Part shown: in pieces, positions 1-8,160 of the stretch | How the letters are laid out: each line of letters begins with the position of its first letter | How positions within the stretch are numbered: the first letter of the stretch is position 1 | Origin: Acidobacteria bacterium Ga0074141 | GTDB lineage: Bacteria > Acidobacteriota > Blastocatellia > Pyrinomonadales > Pyrinomonadaceae | Direction of reading: 5' to 3' | Assembly (NCBI GenBank): GCA_001464665.1 | Contig: LNDP01000007.1 | Span: forward strand, 1 to 63,681 | DNA: 63,681 bases | Notes under the pieces: generated by a model | Told to the model about the DNA's origin: nothing | What the model saw: only the letters and a program-made list of their open reading frames with translations | Database searches by the model: none | Program-made: the position numbers and the translations under genes

Positions 1-242
1 TCTCGCACCCCAAGCGATTTTGGTAGGTTCGTATAATTTGTCAAAACCGCTCAAAACGTCTTAGAATCAACAACTTAACGGCTATGTCCATTCAACACTA
101 ATAAGCGGTGATCAGCAACGCTGCAACCAACCTGCAACCAACTTTCGCTCAGCTTTCGTTTTCTGATTCAGAAAACTCGAGCCCGATCCTCTTGTCAATA
201 ATACCACCAAACATTCAATTGTCAGCCGCTCAATTTCTGATG

Positions 243-1475
243 CTAAGAAGCGGACAGGCAATTGTTCGCCAGGCAGGCATTAAAGAGAGATCTCACCTCG
301 TCATTACTCGGGTACTCTTCATGAAGTCGCTTCAAAAGATCCGTGGCCGTAATTCCTCCACCACCATTCTTTATCAAGCTGATGGCCGTATGCCACTGAG
401 CCCGGCCCGTCTGGTTGGTGCGCAAAGCTGATTTGTCCCCGCCAGACCTTGACCAGAATTCGTTTTCATTGGGCCCATCTGGCAGCAATCCAACCACTAA
501 GGTCTCGACTCTTTTCCAATCGAACCCATGCTCGATCCCCTCTATAGGTCTCGGAGGGCCGCTGACCATGCGAGTTCCGGTCTTGGGGCCCAATTCTCGA
601 CCAACTAAGGATAAATTCTGATCGAAAAGTGCCCTAAATGCTTCGACTGTTCCATCGAAATTATACTCGAACAATCCTTGGATCAATTTCTCAGAGTACG
701 AAGGCATAGTCATCGGATGAATAATACGAGACCCACGCCAACTGATGTGTATCTCGATCATTTTCAGATCGTCCGGCTCAATCTCCTTCTCGTTCGTCAG
801 ATTAATGCGCCTGTCTACGTGTTCGAGTTTGAGAATCTCGACATTGAGAGGTGCCTCGATCACAAAGTCGTCAAACGTCCTTTCCGGTTTGAACGAAACC
901 GCTCGCGCATATTGAAGGTGCCAGATCACCTGCCGCTTCAGTCTTTCGCCGCTAATCTTTTTACCCTCACGCTTATCGTCAGCATATGAAAATGCCTCGC
1001 CGCATAGGAGATGGTCGCGTAGGACAGATGCGAGGTGATCGTTCCATAAACCGAGTGAATTTTCCAGCAAGTACAGAATCTTCACGGCAGCGGCATCGGC
1101 GACGTAATCGAAATCGGAAATACTGTCTTTTGTATTTCTGGAGTAAGCGTATGTGTTGGAATCGATTTGCTGGCCGAGGTGAAAAAACTCGTGCAAAAAG
1201 AATAACTTGCACATCCTTTCCCTAGAACTATCTTCAGAGCCTTGTTCATCCCAGAATGAACGGAAACTTTCGAGGAGACCGGGCGAGATGAAAAACTTTC
1301 GCTGGAGCCACCTATGATCATAGATCCCGGATTTCGGAAGGTCCGTTACTACTAGCTTAGTTTTTAGAATGTCTTCAAGCTTTTCTGCAGGAAAATATTC
1401 CACAACTTTTTCGAAACGCCGCAGATCCTGCTGGAGCTGTATCAAAGATTGCCTAAATGTGGTCTCTTCGCTCAT
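243..1475 (-). CDS. HExxH metallopeptidase with C-terminal EAD1 adaptor domain
   Basis: A 410-residue protein with two readable parts. The N-terminal two thirds carry a zincin motif HEFFH at residues 95-99, followed by an acidic patch (DFDYVAD, 121-127) that could give the third zinc ligand, as in ImmA/IrrE-like peptidases. The last 80 residues or so (about 325-405) hold an EAD1-like module: GP....EFWSR.GG.KS.L, then G..QWH.A, then GGGGIT, then EYPSN. The same module ends the gene just upstream. EAD1 is a small helical adaptor proposed, in bacterial conflict systems, to recruit effectors by like-with-like contact. It is the last gene of the operon, 15 bp after the GAP1 gene. I infer a zinc protease effector delivered to the GTPase/GAP1 complex. 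The substrate is unknown, and the peptidase family is not certain beyond the motif. Confidence 0.75.
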   Translation of the reverse strand: MSEETTFRQSLIQLQQDLRRFEKVVEYFPAEKLEDILKTKLVVTDLPKSGIYDHRWLQRKFFISPGLLESFRSFWDEQGSEDSSRERMCKLFFLHEFFHLGQQIDSNTYAYSRNTKDSISDFDYVADAAAVKILYLLENSLGLWNDHLASVLRDHLLCGEAFSYADDKREGKKISGERLKRQVIWHLQYARAVSFKPERTFDDFVIEAPLNVEILKLEHVDRRINLTNEKEIEPDDLKMIEIHISWRGSRIIHPMTMPSYSEKLIQGLFEYNFDGTVEAFRALFDQNLSLVGRELGPKTGTRMVSGPPRPIEGIEHGFDWKRVETLVVGLLPDGPNENEFWSRSGGDKSALRTNQTGRAQWHTAISLIKNGGGGITATDLLKRLHEEYPSNDEVRSLFNACLANNCLSAS

Positions 1476-1490
1476 CGGGTTGATAATTGA

Positions 1491-4034
1491 TCAGTCGAGT
1501 CTTAGCCTTTTTGCAAGCTCAGCTAAGAGATTAAGGTATTTATTTCCCGGATAGTCTTTCAGAGTTTCGTTCAGGAGCTTGCGGGCGCTTATATTCTTGC
1601 CGCCGCTTCCGTCGCGAAGGTCCCCCAACGCACTATGCCATCGCTGAAATCCTTTACCATTGTAGTCCAATACGGATTTGCGTCCCTTGGCCCGCGACCA
1701 TATTTCATCGTCCTGCGGTCCACTTGGATATAGCTCGGAAAGAGTCTCTTCAAAAATCTCCCACCATTCGCCGTCGCTGATTTCAGACGCCTCCAATTTT
1801 CCGCTGAGCCATCCCCTTGCTCGGTTATAAATCCCGAGAAGGTGTGAGCACTGATTTACTGCGGGAATCATGTCCTTGCGGTCGTAGCTAAGAACATCAT
1901 CTGCAAGCCGGCCCGCAGATCGACTCCATCCCCGGTCGGAGATCAGCTTTCCGATGGATACCGAGTCAATATAGTTGATTTTGCTGTTTTTTCCCTGAAT
2001 AGCGATGAGGTCGTTCTCAAACCTGTCCTGACTCAAATTGACAAAGCGTCGATAAAATCGAACGAGCATTGAAGCAGCCTTTCCCCCGATGCTCAATAGG
2101 AAGTCGTGTAATACCGAATTCTGGCACACAACTGATTCAAGCTCGGGCTCAATGGGCAGCTCATCCGACTCGCTCCGCGCGAATTTACTGAGCCAACCCT
2201 GACTGGTCGCGGACATGAAGTTTTCGAAGGCATCCACCGGTAGCTTATCCCAGACGTTGGCTCGGCCAGGATAATCGGCGATATCTGCTACGTTCGTCCT
2301 CGAAAACTCAACGATAAGAGACTCGTTGACCGATCCTCCGGAGGCAACCAGATCGAGCACTGAATAGAGAATGCCCCCGATAAATTTCGTATCTGGCAGG
2401 CTACCGCCTTTCGACAGGACACCAGCGAATACTTCCTGCGTTATTGGCCTTGCAATGTCGAGCCCCTTGAGAGTGGCTATATCTCGAATTCCCAGGTCTA
2501 TCGCCAAACCGGCTAGCTCAAATTCTTCGGATTCCACAATCGCCTTAACGATTAGATTCGGAGCGACCCTCTGGACTACCGGTTCGATCCAGCCACGTTT
2601 GAATTTTTGATTGGTGCTTGAACTCTGTTTCTCGATCGCTTCTCTCGGCGACAGGAACGCCCAACAGATCGAAAAATGCAGGGCGTACCACTTGCGTTCA
2701 AGGGTCCAAGCAGCTAATTTTTCTGCCAAGTCCTTACTGAGATTTGCAGGAGCACTTTCGACAAGGTCTTTCTCCAGTTGTGCCTTTTTTGGAATCAACT
2801 CGGCAACAGGCTTGACGTTTTGATCGTCCGCGAGCCAAAGCTCCCAGGCAAGCTTTGCAAGACACGGCGAATTCGACGCATCCGATAAATATTCCCGGGC
2901 TGCCTCCAACAATATCCCAGCTGAATCCGCGATTACACTTCTTATGAGTTGCACGCCTGACGCCCGGGCGGATTCATCGCCTGCCGAGCTATTCTTGATC
3001 CATGAAACCAGAGCATCACGAATAAGAATTCGGGACGTTCCAAATGCATTCAGGGACATGTTGCGCATCCGTTTCAGTTCGTCCGCCGTGGAATCCGCTA
3101 TCCGCACACTAAGAGTGGACGCAGCTGACTTTTTTAAGGCGCCGGCATGGAGTTCGCTCGGACTCAAAGCTTCTATCAGCCGCAGTACGGAAAGGAGTTC
3201 TAAGATTGCGACCGTGGATCCGGCGTCGATCTTTTGTAGGTACGCACCCAACGACGACATTAGCCGCAGCTGCCTGAATGACTGAACTTCGTCAATACCT
3301 AGCGTTGTGACCAACTTTTCTATGGGTGCGCCGTCTGGTAGTCCAAGAACAAAAGCTTCAGCCGCTGTGGCGGAGCTGTCCGTAGTCGCACTAAGCAACT
3401 TTCGAGAAGACCATTTACTCTCTTTCGCGACAATAGCACTTACGAGGGTGAAATTTCGGTCACGCAAATCATCAGGCACGAAGCTCGTACCAAAAGAAAA
3501 CTTATCTCTGATTGACGGGGTAGCATTCGCCCAAATCGTAGACACGAGTTGTAAGAAGGAATTCGGCTCAGCCCAAAGCACCGGTAAAGAATCGGCCCCG
3601 TCTTCGAGAAGTTGTCGGGCGACGCCAAGAAACTGCTCTGGATCGGTCACCTTTGGCGTGCTGCCCTTTTCGATCTCAAGTTCAACAGTTTCGATCGAAT
3701 TTCCTTTGTCCAAAGTTTTTGGAAGAAGGTTCAAAATTGGATCGAGGTTATTCACGAGAATCAGCTGCTTGAGATCCGCAACTAGAACGTGGGTCTGAAC
3801 CATCCCCCTCCTGCTCGCGCTCGGATCCGGGAACGTCTTACACAAAAGGTATGTGTCGTTGTATGGTAAGCCTGTGAAGTACGGCCCCCACGCGGTTCCT
3901 TGCGGAAATTGCATGGGAAGGTCGGTAAAACGCTTGATCTCCTCGAATAGGGGGGCTGGCTGACCGGTGTGAGCCAGCAGCTGGTGGGCATTGTTCTTTT
4001 CCCCATAAACGGCTTGTCGTATTTTTATGTTCAC
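1491..4034 (-). CDS. GAP1-type GTPase-associated protein with C-terminal EAD1 domain
   Basis: A large protein (847 residues from the chosen start) with the opening typical of GTPase-associated protein 1: QAVYGEKN..HQLLAHTG, then a segment with WGPYFTGLPY. The long middle is helical. The last 85 residues are an EAD1 module (EIWSR..GRKSVL, RWHSAL, YPGN) like that of the downstream metallopeptidase. I chose GTG at 4034 because it overlaps the stop of the preceding GTPase as GTGA and because the conserved N-terminus begins there; an upstream in-frame start would run through the GTPase gene. GAP1 proteins are known from comparative genomics as partners of paired TRAFAC-type GTPases in predicted conflict systems. 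I infer that it senses or scaffolds the GTPases and presents EAD1 to the effector. No experimental role can be read from the sequence. Confidence 0.85.
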   Translation of the reverse strand: MNIKIRQAVYGEKNNAHQLLAHTGQPAPLFEEIKRFTDLPMQFPQGTAWGPYFTGLPYNDTYLLCKTFPDPSASRRGMVQTHVLVADLKQLILVNNLDPILNLLPKTLDKGNSIETVELEIEKGSTPKVTDPEQFLGVARQLLEDGADSLPVLWAEPNSFLQLVSTIWANATPSIRDKFSFGTSFVPDDLRDRNFTLVSAIVAKESKWSSRKLLSATTDSSATAAEAFVLGLPDGAPIEKLVTTLGIDEVQSFRQLRLMSSLGAYLQKIDAGSTVAILELLSVLRLIEALSPSELHAGALKKSAASTLSVRIADSTADELKRMRNMSLNAFGTSRILIRDALVSWIKNSSAGDESARASGVQLIRSVIADSAGILLEAAREYLSDASNSPCLAKLAWELWLADDQNVKPVAELIPKKAQLEKDLVESAPANLSKDLAEKLAAWTLERKWYALHFSICWAFLSPREAIEKQSSSTNQKFKRGWIEPVVQRVAPNLIVKAIVESEEFELAGLAIDLGIRDIATLKGLDIARPITQEVFAGVLSKGGSLPDTKFIGGILYSVLDLVASGGSVNESLIVEFSRTNVADIADYPGRANVWDKLPVDAFENFMSATSQGWLSKFARSESDELPIEPELESVVCQNSVLHDFLLSIGGKAASMLVRFYRRFVNLSQDRFENDLIAIQGKNSKINYIDSVSIGKLISDRGWSRSAGRLADDVLSYDRKDMIPAVNQCSHLLGIYNRARGWLSGKLEASEISDGEWWEIFEETLSELYPSGPQDDEIWSRAKGRKSVLDYNGKGFQRWHSALGDLRDGSGGKNISARKLLNETLKDYPGNKYLNLLAELAKRLRLD

Positions 4035-4906
4035 GCTTCGCGGTGCAGGCACATGGCGACGGGAATCGTAAGATCGCTCGACTGCGACCCGTCTTGCAGC
4101 ACGACCCAACCCGCGTTCTCAGGTCCCAAAGCAACAAACTCGTCATTCGGCTGATCGTCACTAAGTGACATCCCCAGCGAAGAAAGGCCAAGAAAAGTCA
4201 GAGCTTTAGGATCCCATGTATTGCATACAAAGTCGTGCAGCATCGGCGCGAAATGGTGCAGAACCTTCTGAGGCGTACGGGTCGCTTCGGTTTCATTCTG
4301 CGAGCTTGGGAAATCGATCTCATCCCAACAGGTCAGAACAATGGTTAGACTCGGGTGGGAAATCCGTCCGTTATGTTTCGCCCCTTTTGAGAACAGCATC
4401 ATCTGAAGCAACTCAACGAATACAGTTTGATCCGAGTACTCGAACTTTAGCTCTTCACCTGAATCTTCTGCATGGTCGAAGCTAACGCGGTTCGGCAGTT
4501 GGTTGATTGGATCTTTCTTTACCTTAATGTCGTCCGTTCGTATGAAAAGCAACCAGCTATCGCTACTTGTTACGTCCTTGTGCCATTTTTCAGGGATCTT
4601 TCTCGCGTCGACGATGTCTCCGATTTGTTCACCGGCGTAATCTTGCCAAACGAGGTCGATTGTCTCGGACTCATCATTGATTAGAGAAAGGTATTTGCTT
4701 TTCTTGGTCCCGGTAGGTGTATGCATCGCAGGGAGGCCTTGCACCAGCCTCTCTTTAACATCCTGGAACAAGGTCGCATCTTTCTCAACGACGTATTTTC
4801 GCAGTCGGCCTTTGCTAAGTGACAATCTCAACTCAAACTGGGCGCCGTAGTGTGATTTGCCGGAGTTCTGCAAACCGATGAGCAAAATATGATTCGATTC
4901 GATCAT
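4031..4906 (-). CDS. Double-GTPase system P-loop GTPase 1
   Basis: A 291-residue P-loop NTPase consisting of little more than the GTPase domain. Walker A is GLQNSGKS (11-18). The G3-like motif is DYAG (89-92), preceded by hydrophobic LVW, and a CWDE motif at about 193-196 sits where NKxD would be expected. The gene is locked to its neighbours by 4-bp overlaps on both sides (ATGA upstream, GTGA downstream), so it is surely co-translated with GTPase 2 and GAP1. It matches the smaller partner of the double-GTPase pair seen with GAP1 and GASH proteins. I infer a nucleotide-dependent switch that gates effector activation. Base specificity is not proven by the sequence, since the G4 motif is non-standard. 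Confidence 0.85.
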   Translation of the reverse strand: MIESNHILLIGLQNSGKSHYGAQFELRLSLSKGRLRKYVVEKDATLFQDVKERLVQGLPAMHTPTGTKKSKYLSLINDESETIDLVWQDYAGEQIGDIVDARKIPEKWHKDVTSSDSWLLFIRTDDIKVKKDPINQLPNRVSFDHAEDSGEELKFEYSDQTVFVELLQMMLFSKGAKHNGRISHPSLTIVLTCWDEIDFPSSQNETEATRTPQKVLHHFAPMLHDFVCNTWDPKALTFLGLSSLGMSLSDDQPNDEFVALGPENAGWVVLQDGSQSSDLTIPVAMCLHREA

Positions 4907-5847
4907 CCATTACCTCCGCGATACGCAAGAAAGAAGTCTTCGGAAACGGGCTCCAAGTAAAGGTCCGGAGCCGCCCAGGCGGATCTGTCAGTCAGCCATG
5001 TCCAGAGTGCGGTGCAGCGTGCGATCGGATCTTCATTCGGCATTATGCTCAGGTCGAAGTGTGCTTTAACGCTGAATAACTCGTCAATCCGGTTTCGTAC
5101 TGATCCTTTAAGAGTAGGATCGATCTTCACGTCCGATTTGGACCAAACAACCGCGATGGGCCGAGAGCCGGCCACTGACGCCAATCGTTCCGCCAACGCA
5201 AGCACATCCAGTTTCGCTTTTGGAGACGCTTCACCTGCCAAGAGAGCAGAATCGATGAAAAAGGCAAAATGAGAAGCATTATCGGCAATCCATCGAGCTC
5301 CTTTAGCCCCTTCATCGTCCGCGTTAAGTGCCCATTTCTCGAACCATTCGCCTGGGGGATCAGTCAACACCCAGTTCTCGCAATCGTCGTCCTCTCTTCT
5401 CAATAAAAGGTGCAGCAAGCCCGGGACTCTACCTTGGCCGATCGGGGTATGTGGAGGAAAAGACGGAATCTGGTGACCTCTGAACTTTAGATATGAGCTG
5501 ATCTGCTCCCAGGCGGTCAACGTGAGCGAGCCGGCGAATCCTTTGGAGCCAAGTTTGTGCCCGTTGTACAAGAGAAGATACGTTATCGCCAGCACAGTTG
5601 TCTTTCCGGATGAAAACGGCCCGATTAGACCAATGAAAAGTGGTTTCGAATGAGATGTGATCAGGTGCAGATCGCTCAGGCCGAATGAACTCCCATTCCA
5701 CGGAAAACTGTGCGTCCGTTCAGCTGCGTTTGACGGCTCCCGCTCGTCCGGGGTTTTTGTGTAAAAAGGACAGTCGCGCGTGTCTAAATGGCCCTCGTTA
5801 CAAGGTATTTCCGGAGCGAAGCAATGTTCTTTGGGGCACTCCTTCAT
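4903..5847 (-). CDS. Double-GTPase system P-loop GTPase 2 with N-terminal Cys cluster
   Basis: A 314-residue protein. The N-terminal 30 residues carry C4, C9, C16, H20 and C26, a probable small zinc-binding unit. The GTPase domain follows with Walker A GPFSSGKTT (76-84), G3 DPPG (163-166) and a G4-like SKSD (236-239). An FFID stretch lies in the core strand. It overlaps both the GASH gene upstream and GTPase 1 downstream by ATGA. It matches the larger member of the double-GTPase pair in GAP1 systems. The Cys cluster may dock it to a partner or to nucleic acid. The role as a threshold switch is inferred from the family and operon, not shown. Confidence 0.85.
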   Translation of the reverse strand: MKECPKEHCFAPEIPCNEGHLDTRDCPFYTKTPDEREPSNAAERTHSFPWNGSSFGLSDLHLITSHSKPLFIGLIGPFSSGKTTVLAITYLLLYNGHKLGSKGFAGSLTLTAWEQISSYLKFRGHQIPSFPPHTPIGQGRVPGLLHLLLRREDDDCENWVLTDPPGEWFEKWALNADDEGAKGARWIADNASHFAFFIDSALLAGEASPKAKLDVLALAERLASVAGSRPIAVVWSKSDVKIDPTLKGSVRNRIDELFSVKAHFDLSIMPNEDPIARCTALWTWLTDRSAWAAPDLYLEPVSEDFFLAYRGGNG

Positions 5848-7034
5848 TTCTTTCTTCGTCCTGCAGCGTTAAGAAGTCTGATCGCTTGCATATCCTTGAA
5901 GCACCAGACTGCGAATTCGGCAAAGGTCAATTCGGTGCTCGGATCAATATTCAAGTTGCGCTTGAAATCAGCTTTCGTAATCTTGCCAGTCGGTCGAGCT
6001 TGATTCATCAATCCGACGAGCGAATTTCTCCCTTCCGCCGTGACGAACGGCAAAAGTGGATCATTGCCCAACTGGGCGGAAATTAGCGATCTTAGGGTAC
6101 GGTCAGTGAGATCGAGAATAGTCGACTTTGGAGCCTCTGATAACAAATCGGAGACATTTTCGCTTAAAAAATATTCTACACTCGTCGGGTGCAGTTCCGG
6201 CATCATGAGATGTAGTTCGTGGGCCATTACGGGAGCTACGAGTACGTCCTCGCATTCTCGATAGCTTGATGCCATGGTTTCCGAGTACTTCGTTTCCTTC
6301 CACCACAAAAGCTTACTTTTGAGCGCCTCCGTCGCTATCAATTTGGCGAGACCTGTAAGCGGTTTATTCATCCCATCGAATGCCGTTGCTACAGCGGATT
6401 CGATGTCGTTGTGCACTGCACTCGCCACCGATGAGGCTTTCTTAGCGTCAAACGCGGCTGTATCCGCTGACCACAAAGAGCCGACCGCACCTGCGAGCTC
6501 CCCGTCGAAGGAGTGAGAACTGCCATTGGCTTCGCCTATAGCACCCTCGATCCACTGCTTCAGTTGCTTTCCGTCAGACGAAAACGCCCACTGCCGTACA
6601 ACCGCCGCCTCGGCTTTCGCGCCCAAACTCTTAAGAAAGCCAACTAGCAGATCTCTTTCGCCTTTCAAATCCTTATAGGGCAGATAGGGTGATCCCGTAT
6701 ACCAAATGGCCGCCGCGAAATTAATGTTCCCCGCCGCTAACATGGAAAGGGCCTCGATAATGGTGCCCCTCAGCAACTGGACCGGTCTTTTGCTACGGAA
6801 CTTATTCGAATAGGTCTGCCAGTATTTCTTAAGATTGTTTTCAGTATCAACCATCAACGAATCCTCAGAATCCGCATCGGGATCAAGAGCGATCAGAGTT
6901 AGCGGAACGATCTGGCCCGGTCTTTTTGCTATCTCGTCGCGCAGGTCTTCGGCGGCCTTCGTGACATGCGACAACTTCACGTCATCGTCACCGATTGCAT
7001 CGAGATAGTTCGCTTCAAGTAATTCGTTAATCAT
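5844..7034 (-). CDS. GTPase-associated system helical (GASH) protein
   Basis: A mostly helical protein of about 396 residues with no catalytic motif. It begins MINELLEANYLDAIGDDDVK and contains PLTLIALDPD, then a KYW...RPVQLLRG segment and AAAIWYTGSPYLPYKD. These features and its position just before the paired GTPases fit the GASH family named from such operons. I prefer ATG at 7034, behind a G-rich stretch, over the in-frame TTG at 7049. It overlaps the GTPase 2 gene by 4 bp. I infer that it is the third structural component of the GTPase complex. Its biochemical role is unknown. Confidence 0.75.
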   Translation of the reverse strand: MINELLEANYLDAIGDDDVKLSHVTKAAEDLRDEIAKRPGQIVPLTLIALDPDADSEDSLMVDTENNLKKYWQTYSNKFRSKRPVQLLRGTIIEALSMLAAGNINFAAAIWYTGSPYLPYKDLKGERDLLVGFLKSLGAKAEAAVVRQWAFSSDGKQLKQWIEGAIGEANGSSHSFDGELAGAVGSLWSADTAAFDAKKASSVASAVHNDIESAVATAFDGMNKPLTGLAKLIATEALKSKLLWWKETKYSETMASSYRECEDVLVAPVMAHELHLMMPELHPTSVEYFLSENVSDLLSEAPKSTILDLTDRTLRSLISAQLGNDPLLPFVTAEGRNSLVGLMNQARPTGKITKADFKRNLNIDPSTELTFAEFAVWCFKDMQAIRLLNAAGRRKK

Positions 7035-7076
7035 TCTATTGGCCCCCAATTCGCGGTTTAACGTCTGTTACGGAAA

Positions 7077-7313
7077 TCAATGTTTTTTATCTTTAGGAGG
7101 ATTTGGATCACCCCCGTAGCTATCCTTATCCCGGATCTTGTTCTCGCGATTATGAATAACAAGCTCCGATCGATTTGATTTGGCGAGCGGTGTGCCGGCC
7201 TTTATCGCCGCCTCTTGCGTCTTATGCAGCCTCGAAGCTCTCTTGTCACCTGAACCGATCACGGCCCAATCGCCGTTCTTCCTGTGCGTTACATGGATGT
7301 TTTTCTTTGCCAT
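7077..7313 (-). CDS. DUF2188 family small protein
   Basis: A 78-residue basic protein with the DUF2188 layout: an N-terminal strand (NIHVTHR..GDWAV), a short helix with TQEAAI, and a C-terminal IRDKDSYGGDPNPP motif. The family is widespread and of unknown function, often near restriction, toxin or conflict genes. Here it sits 5 bp behind the repressor gene and 42 bp before the GASH gene, so it belongs to the operon. No signal peptide or membrane segment is present. The identification is strong; a function cannot be given. Confidence 0.85.
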   Translation of the reverse strand: MAKKNIHVTHRKNGDWAVIGSGDKRASRLHKTQEAAIKAGTPLAKSNRSELVIHNRENKIRDKDSYGGDPNPPKDKKH

Positions 7314-7318
7314 GAAAT

Positions 7319-8038
7319 CTACCTCGGTTTCTTTACTACTTGTATCACCGTCCCGTTGATAAGAAAATCGTCCGACTCATGTATGCAGATCGGCGGGAAA
7401 TCTTGAGTCGAATCTGCCGCCAGAACCACCTGCTGATATTCGGTGTCTCGGTGGAACCTCTTGATATTCGCCATCCCGTCAATGACCGATAGAACAACCT
7501 GACCGTCCGTCGGGCTACGGGCATCCGCGTCTACTATCGCGTAGTCACCGTCTTCAATTTTCTTACCTTCGATTTCGGAGCGGTTCATTGATGGACCATC
7601 CACCTTGAGTGCAAACAATTGGTGGTTCGCCCGGGCACCCAGGAAGGTACTTGAAATCTTGAGATACCCCTCAACATTTTGCTCTGCGAGAAGACGTGCC
7701 GGACCTGCGTTCGCGGAGCCCAAGATCGGTATTTTGAGAAGTTTAGCGTTTATTAGAAGCCCGGTAACCCATCCCGGTTCCGTCTTCTCGATCACACCGT
7801 TTATCTTGTCGATCCGTACAAGCCCTCTCTTCTCGAGTTGTTGAAGATGATGTTTAATCTTCTGAGGAGAACGTTCACCGATCATTTCACCAATCTTCCG
7901 CAGGGTTAGCTGTCCCAAATTCATCTCCTTAGACAATTTTAGAATTTTTTCCTGCAATTCATGCATGTAATCAGGATGGCATATATTGGAGCACATATCA
8001 ACATAACTCTTGACACGCTTGACTAAATACTCCTTCAT
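7319..8038 (-). CDS. LexA-like S24-family autocleavable repressor
   Basis: A 239-residue LexA/CI-type regulator. Residues 1-85 form a winged-helix-like DNA-binding part (TLRKIGEMIG, then KIKHHLQQLEKRGLV). The C-terminal half is an S24 peptidase-like domain with a cleavage site at A111-G112 (SANAGP), the catalytic serine S150 in DGPSMN, and the catalytic lysine K193 in MANIKRF. All elements for RecA-stimulated or stress-driven self-cleavage are present. It is the first gene of the seven-gene GTPase/peptidase operon and lies divergent to the Fic gene, with palindromic sites between them. I infer that it represses its own operon and is destroyed on DNA damage or infection. Whether it uses RecA cannot be told from sequence. 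Confidence 0.9.
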   Translation of the reverse strand: MKEYLVKRVKSYVDMCSNICHPDYMHELQEKILKLSKEMNLGQLTLRKIGEMIGERSPQKIKHHLQQLEKRGLVRIDKINGVIEKTEPGWVTGLLINAKLLKIPILGSANAGPARLLAEQNVEGYLKISSTFLGARANHQLFALKVDGPSMNRSEIEGKKIEDGDYAIVDADARSPTDGQVVLSVIDGMANIKRFHRDTEYQQVVLAADSTQDFPPICIHESDDFLINGTVIQVVKKPR

Positions 8039-8059
8039 TCTCCTGCTTTAGAATGTGTT

Positions 8060-8159
8060 GCGGAGATTAAACTACTTATTCTCCGCGTATAGTGCGGAGA
8101 ATCATATTGCAAAGTGCGGAGAAAAGTGAGATAATCTCCGCAGTAAGTGCGGAGATTAT
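8060..8159. promoter_or_regulatory. Operator array of GCGGAGA half-sites
   Basis: The 120-bp divergent gap holds six copies of GCGGAGA or its complement: at 8060 (+), 8079-8086 (-), 8094 (+), 8116 (+), 8134-8141 (-) and 8149 (+). They form two near-identical palindromes with 7-bp spacers: 9-bp arms at 8078-8086/8094-8102 and 11-bp arms at 8131-8141/8149-8159, centred 55 bp apart. The last palindrome ends one base before the Fic start codon, so a bound protein would block translation or transcription of fic. Candidate binders are the LexA-like repressor and the winged-helix tail of the Fic protein itself. Which one binds is not decided by the sequence. Confidence 0.75.
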
Positions 8160-8160
8160 T

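Noticed and set aside
1-60. Possible tRNA or attachment site at the left edge
   Set aside because: No cloverleaf can be drawn, and no matching direct repeat was seen elsewhere in the window.
3307-3798. 163-codon frame on the plus strand inside the GAP1 gene
   Set aside because: It is antisense to a clear coding region, serine-rich, without any family motif.
8060-8159. Possible short CRISPR array
   Set aside because: The repeat unit is only 7-11 bp with both orientations and no uniform spacers; it is an operator array.
8092-8160. Upstream in-frame GTG as the Fic start
   Set aside because: It would translate the palindromic operator, and the Fic homology begins only after ATG 8161.
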